From Ghiorsea sp. (lineage in GTDB: Bacteria > Pseudomonadota > Zetaproteobacteria > Mariprofundales > Mariprofundaceae): a stretch of 42,557 nt of DNA. The notes under the pieces are model-generated. The model saw nothing but the letters and a program-made list of their open reading frames with translations. It was not told the origin of the DNA and ran no database searches. The position numbers were made by a program, and so were the translations under genes. How positions within the stretch are numbered: position 1 is the first letter of the stretch; the number at the start of each line of letters is the position of its first letter. The stretch covers positions 1 through 42,557 of the forward strand of contig JALSZC010000128.1 in the NCBI GenBank assembly GCA_027059605.1. Reading direction: 5' to 3'. Below, in pieces: positions 38,165 through 42,557 of this stretch.

Positions 38165-38818
38165 TCACCACGAAGAACACGAAGTTTTCTTTTGTTTTAG
38201 TAAATCTATAAAAATATCAAACCATTGATGACTAATGGCTTCTAAATTTAAGCCTTTGATACCTTGGTTTTGCATTGATGTTGCTTTGCGTGATGTACCA
38301 CAGGGGTTAATTTTTGCAAACCAAGCTAAGTCAGGATGTACATTCAGGGCAATGCCATGTGATGTGATGCCTTTGCTAATACGAATGCCTAAAGCGGCGA
38401 TTTTTTCGTTATTGAGCCACACACCAGGTAAACCGCAATCACGCGTTGCTTCCAAATCATAAGTTTGTAGCAGTTGAATTACAGATTCTTCAAGCAAATG
38501 CACATAATTACGCACATTTAAGTCATGCTGTTTTAAATCAATCATAGGATACATCATCAACTGCCCTAAACCATGGTAGGTGGTTTCACCACCACGTTCG
38601 GTTGGCACAAAAGGCGCACCCAAATTAACTGTGCTGTTATCAATGCCGCGTTTTCCCGTAGTGAAGACATGCTCATGCTCGCAAAACCACACAGTATCGA
38701 CTTCAAAGTTTGCAACATATTGCTGCATTTCCTGAAGGAATTGCGAGTATTCTTGCCTGCTCAACCATTGGTAGATTGGTGGCGTTTGGTTTTCTGATTG
38801 ACGAATGATAGTTTGCAT
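38165..38818 (-). CDS. lipB: Lipoyl(octanoyl) transferase
   Basis: VWFCEHEHVFTTGKRG, RGGETTYHGLGQLMMYPMIDL, GVWLNNEKIAALGIRISKGITSHGIALNV. Confidence 0.94.
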   Translation of the reverse strand: MQTIIRQSENQTPPIYQWLSRQEYSQFLQEMQQYVANFEVDTVWFCEHEHVFTTGKRGIDNSTVNLGAPFVPTERGGETTYHGLGQLMMYPMIDLKQHDLNVRNYVHLLEESVIQLLQTYDLEATRDCGLPGVWLNNEKIAALGIRISKGITSHGIALNVHPDLAWFAKINPCGTSRKATSMQNQGIKGLNLEAISHQWFDIFIDLLKQKKTSCSSW

Positions 38819-38897
38819 GACTGAATCCAGCGCACTTTCACAGTTTTACGATTGGAATACAATAGAAATACCACTGAAACAGAATAAGGAAATCATC

Positions 38898-39641
38898 ATG
38901 TCTTCAAGTCAAAATACTACATTTGAGCTGATTCCAGCCATTGATTTAAAGCAAGGGCAGTGTGTTCGCCTCAAACAAGGGCGCATGGAAGATGCTACGG
39001 TTTACGGCAGCAATGCAGCTGAAATGGCGGCACATTGGCAAGCTTTGGGTGCAAAAAGACTGCATGTTGTCGATTTGGATGGTGCGTTTGCAGGTAAACC
39101 TGCCAACCGTGAAGCCATCAAAGCCATTTGTGAAGTGATGGATATTCCTGTGCAGCTTGGTGGTGGTTTAAGAGATTTGAAGATGATTGAAGGCATGTTA
39201 AATCTTGGTATTGATAGGGTGATTCTTGGCTCAATTGCCATTGCAGACCCAAACATTGTAAAAGAAGCATGTGCTGCATTTCCCGACCAAGTGTGTGTGG
39301 GTATTGATGCCAAAGCGGGTATGGTGGCAGTGCATGGTTGGGATGATGTGACTGATGTCAAAGCTGTAGATTTAGCCAAACAATTTGAAGATGATGGTGT
39401 GGTAGCCATTATTTATACGGATATTGCTAGAGATGGAATGCTCTCTGGTCCCAATATTGAAGAGACAGCTAATCTTGCCAAAGCGATTTCAATTCCTGTG
39501 ATTGTATCAGGTGGTGTGGCGAAGATGGATGATGTTTTGAATTGTGCCAAACATGTAGATGATGGTATTTGCGGTGCAATTACAGGGCGTGCAATTTATG
39601 AAAATACCATTGATTTCAAAAAAGCGATGGAGCTTCTATAA
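38898..39641 (+). CDS. hisA: HisA, ProFAR isomerase
   Basis: ELIPAIDLKQGQCVRLKQGRM, VQLGGGLRDLKMIEGML, YTDIARDGMLSGPN. Start moved from 38805. Confidence 0.95.
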   Translation: MSSSQNTTFELIPAIDLKQGQCVRLKQGRMEDATVYGSNAAEMAAHWQALGAKRLHVVDLDGAFAGKPANREAIKAICEVMDIPVQLGGGLRDLKMIEGMLNLGIDRVILGSIAIADPNIVKEACAAFPDQVCVGIDAKAGMVAVHGWDDVTDVKAVDLAKQFEDDGVVAIIYTDIARDGMLSGPNIEETANLAKAISIPVIVSGGVAKMDDVLNCAKHVDDGICGAITGRAIYENTIDFKKAMELL

Positions 39642-40397
39642 ATGTTATCCAAGCGTATTATTCCTTGCCTTGATGTTGCTCACGGTCGTGTGGTGAAAGG
39701 CGTACAGTTTGTTGATATTATTGATGCAGGTGACCCTGTGGAAGCTGCCATCAAATATGATGAGCAGGGTGCTGATGAATTAACCTTTTTGGATATTCGC
39801 GCCAGCCATGAAAGTCGTGATACGCTTTATCATATGGTTACCGAAGTTGCTGAACATGTGTTTATGCCGCTCACAGTGGGCGGTGGTGTCAAAGCACTTA
39901 AAGATATTGAAGGTTTATTGCATGCTGGTGCAGATAAAGTCTCGATTAACACTGCAGCTATTTTTAACCCTGAACTGGTCAAAGAAGCCGCCGAGCGTTT
40001 TGGTTCTTCAACCATTGTCGTGGCAGTGGATGCCAAGCGTGTAGATAACTACTGGGAATGTTTTACCCATGGTGGGCGCAAAGAAACGGGTATCAATGCC
40101 GTAGAGTGGGCAAAGCGTATGTCTGATTATGGTGCAGGCGAAATTCTTTTAACAAGTATGGATGCTGATGGCACCAAAGCAGGTTATGATATTCCGCTGA
40201 CCAGAGCTGTATCCGATGCGATTTCAGCCAATGTGGTGGCATCAGGCGGTGTAGGCACGCTAGAACATATGGCAGAAGGTTTAACCGAGGGCAAAGCTGA
40301 TGCCGTGCTTGCTGCATCCATTTTTCACTTTGGTGAGTTCACCATTGCCGAAACCAAACAATATTTAGCAGATAAAGGTATTCCTGTACGTTTATAA
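39642..40397 (+). CDS. hisF: Imidazole glycerol phosphate synthase cyclase subunit
   Basis: [56 protein letters not shown]. Confidence 0.97.
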   Translation: MLSKRIIPCLDVAHGRVVKGVQFVDIIDAGDPVEAAIKYDEQGADELTFLDIRASHESRDTLYHMVTEVAEHVFMPLTVGGGVKALKDIEGLLHAGADKVSINTAAIFNPELVKEAAERFGSSTIVVAVDAKRVDNYWECFTHGGRKETGINAVEWAKRMSDYGAGEILLTSMDADGTKAGYDIPLTRAVSDAISANVVASGGVGTLEHMAEGLTEGKADAVLAASIFHFGEFTIAETKQYLADKGIPVRL

Positions 40398-40438
40398 GTT
40401 GTGAAATATTAGCGTTTTACCCGTATGTTTTCTTTAGT

Positions 40439-41047
40439 CTATAGAGTGTGCCACACTGGATGTTTATACATCACTTTTTCAAATAACGGGCTTTCTAGGT
40501 GGGTGTTTAACCATGTTTGCAGTTTAGGGTAAGGAGCTTTGTCAAACCATGCTTTATCTACAAAAGCAAATTGACGAATAAAGGGAAAAATAGCGAAATC
40601 GGCAAGTATTGGTTGTTCGCCACACAAAAAGGTAAACTGGCACAACTGTTGTTCTAGTTTTTGAAGGAACAACTCAGCTTGTGAACGATAATCATTTTGT
40701 GAATATTCTGGGAATCGGTCGGCATATTTGTATTTATCCAACCACTGTTTAAATGTGTTGTCATTGATGTCAATTAGGGCGAGTGCTTGTTCTTTATGAC
40801 TCAGCCAATCATCAGGGTCATGTTGTTGCAATGCCCAAAGCATGATGTCTAAGCTTTCATCAATTATTATCCCATTTTCAAGTACTAATACAGGAACAGT
40901 GCCCTTGGGGGAAGCATGGAGCATGGCTTGGGGTTTATTTTTAAGGGTTATTTCTCGGTGTTCAAGTTGTATGCCTGCATATATTAGTGCAAAACGCGCA
41001 CGCATGGCATAAGGGCAACGGCGAAAGGAATAAAGAATAGGTTTCAT
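40439..41047 (-). CDS. Glutathione S-transferase family protein
   Basis: LYSFRRCPYAMRARFALIYAGIQLEHREI...PKGTVPVLVLENGIIIDESLDI. Confidence 0.88.
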   Translation of the reverse strand: MKPILYSFRRCPYAMRARFALIYAGIQLEHREITLKNKPQAMLHASPKGTVPVLVLENGIIIDESLDIMLWALQQHDPDDWLSHKEQALALIDINDNTFKQWLDKYKYADRFPEYSQNDYRSQAELFLQKLEQQLCQFTFLCGEQPILADFAIFPFIRQFAFVDKAWFDKAPYPKLQTWLNTHLESPLFEKVMYKHPVWHTL

Positions 41048-41176
41048 CTTGGGGAACTTCTAACACACGCAGAGTGGCTATCAAGTTTTATGGTGGTAAA
41101 TAAGGTCGATAGATTTGCACTATTTCTTTTGCAGTTTATCATATCAAGTTCAAAATAAAAAAGAGGGGATTTTTTT

Positions 41177-41701
41177 ATGAATAAATCTGTTTTAGCTGTA
41201 TCTTTGTTACTTATGGGTACGCTGAGTACACCTGCAATGGCAGAGGAAGGACGAGGTACTATTGGTTTAGCATCCAAGTCGATAAGCATTTCAACCACTT
41301 CAGGTTTTACCACAAACACCTATCTATGGGGCGGTATTGCTTTGGTTGCTGGTTATGATATCACGGATTCTATCTCAGTACGTGGGTCATATTATACTTT
41401 GGTTGAGACAACAGACTCAAATAGTGAAATGAATGGTTTTGATGCTGATGTGCGTTTTGGTCCGAATGGACTAGGTTTTACTTACTACGGTTCATTGGGC
41501 TATTTTAGTGATACTTGGAATGGTTCTACGGGCGGCATTTCTGAAAGCTATGGTGGTGGAACACTGGGTGTTGGTATTGGTTATAATTGGGACAGCGTGA
41601 ACTTGGATTGGAATATATTAAATATTCGTTCAAAGTCAGATTACCCTGCAACAACTGATTTGGTTGGATCTGGCTCTTTAGGTCTATCTTATCGTTTTTA
41701 A
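41177..41701 (+). CDS. Outer membrane beta-barrel protein
   Basis: Signal peptide MNKSVLAVSLLLMGTLSTPAMAEE; alternating amphipathic strands; C-terminal ...GSLGLSYRF. Confidence 0.75.
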   Translation: MNKSVLAVSLLLMGTLSTPAMAEEGRGTIGLASKSISISTTSGFTTNTYLWGGIALVAGYDITDSISVRGSYYTLVETTDSNSEMNGFDADVRFGPNGLGFTYYGSLGYFSDTWNGSTGGISESYGGGTLGVGIGYNWDSVNLDWNILNIRSKSDYPATTDLVGSGSLGLSYRF

Positions 41702-41720
41702 GTAGTCATTAACGAAAGAG

Positions 41721-41759
41721 AAAAGGCAATCTATTTTATTACATAGGTTGCCTTTTTTT
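41721..41759 (+). terminator. Rho-independent terminator
   Basis: AAAAGGCAAtCTA ... TAGgTTGCCTTTTTTT. Confidence 0.7.
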
Positions 41760-41782
41760 ATGCCAAGACTTTAGAATAGGGC

Positions 41783-42514
41783 ATGGTTGAAAATGTGAAA
41801 GATATGTTGTTTGCTCAAAAAGATGCTGCGCCGTTTGTTTTTGATGCTGATGTAACACGTGTATTTGAGGATATGATTCAACGTTCTGTACCCGGTTATG
41901 GCTTGACGCTGAAGATGATTTCTGTGATTGCAGGGCTTTATACCCAAGAAAATAGTAAATTATATGATTTGGGCTGCTCATTGGGCGCATCTACACTTGC
42001 CTTGGCGCATGGTATTAAGGTTGGTGGTGTACAAATTATAGGGGTAGATAATTCGCAAGCTATGTTAGATAAGTGTGCGGTTCATATCACCTCAAGCCCT
42101 GTACCTGTGAAGCTTGAACATGATAACATTCAGAATGTCAGGTTTGAGGATGCTTCTGTGGTTGTATTGAATTTTACGCTGCAATTTATTGCCAAAGAAG
42201 AACGCTTAGCTCTGTTACAACGCATTTATGCAGGTATGCGTCAGGGTGGGGTGTTAATTTTATCAGAAAAGGTGAGCTTTGCGGATGAATTTGTGCAAGA
42301 TAAACATATTGCATTGCATGAGTCTTTTAAGAAAGCACAAGGTTATTCTGAGCTTGAAGTGAGCCGAAAACGCCAATCTTTAGAAAATGTGTTGATACCT
42401 GAGCCTATTTCAGCGCATCATGCGCGCTTGCAGGCTGCTGGTTTTGCCAAGTCACAAACATGGTTTCAGTGTTTTAATTTTGTTTCGATGTTGGCGTATA
42501 AGACTGAAAAATAA
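41783..42514 (+). CDS. cmoA: Carboxy-S-adenosyl-L-methionine synthase
   Basis: DMIQRSVPGYGLTLKMI, YDLGCSLGASTLALA, IGVDNSQAMLDKC. Confidence 0.9.
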   Translation: MVENVKDMLFAQKDAAPFVFDADVTRVFEDMIQRSVPGYGLTLKMISVIAGLYTQENSKLYDLGCSLGASTLALAHGIKVGGVQIIGVDNSQAMLDKCAVHITSSPVPVKLEHDNIQNVRFEDASVVVLNFTLQFIAKEERLALLQRIYAGMRQGGVLILSEKVSFADEFVQDKHIALHESFKKAQGYSELEVSRKRQSLENVLIPEPISAHHARLQAAGFAKSQTWFQCFNFVSMLAYKTEK

Positions 42515-42531
42515 AAAAGTATGGTGAGGAT

Positions 42532-42557
42532 ATGATAAAAGGAATCAGGGAAGACAT
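42532..42557 (+). CDS. Start of a following gene (truncated; possibly cmoB by synteny only)
   Basis: ATG followed by IKGIRED... to the window edge; too short to identify. Confidence 0.25.

Overview
The window reads as a mostly housekeeping chromosomal segment, probably from a Zetaproteobacterium-like organism (inferred from gene content, not tested). It has a respiratory core and a few accessory patches. Main contents: a partial DppB/OppB-type permease (minus strand, absent from the ORF track), serB-def-fmt-rseC-like-degP/Q-like, tlpA-like-ligA, rpsT, rpe, and a complete Alternative Complex III locus actA-B1-B2-C-D-E-F with actB split in two. These are followed by an IS30-type transposase remnant beside a 68-bp palindromic MITE-like element, then Fe-S and zinc-ribbon proteins, a methyltransferase, waaF-like, and a minus-strand repair cluster (uvrC, mutM, a DUF559 nuclease, exoIII). 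Next come a ParD-like/RelE-type TA pair, an orphan membrane protein, rnd, aspS, dapE, queF, dapF, a hybrid histidine kinase with an adjacent radical SAM gene, gmhA, an unlisted 42-aa membrane micro-ORF, hldC (rfaE2), lipB, hisA, hisF, a GST, an outer-membrane beta-barrel and cmoA. The most unusual element is a DUF559 endonuclease gene bracketed by two 112-bp direct repeats (about 90% identical by eye) and wedged between exoIII and mutM. One repeat copy encodes the nuclease's C-terminal tail and runs up to the mutM start codon. No CRISPR array, tRNA or rRNA was seen.
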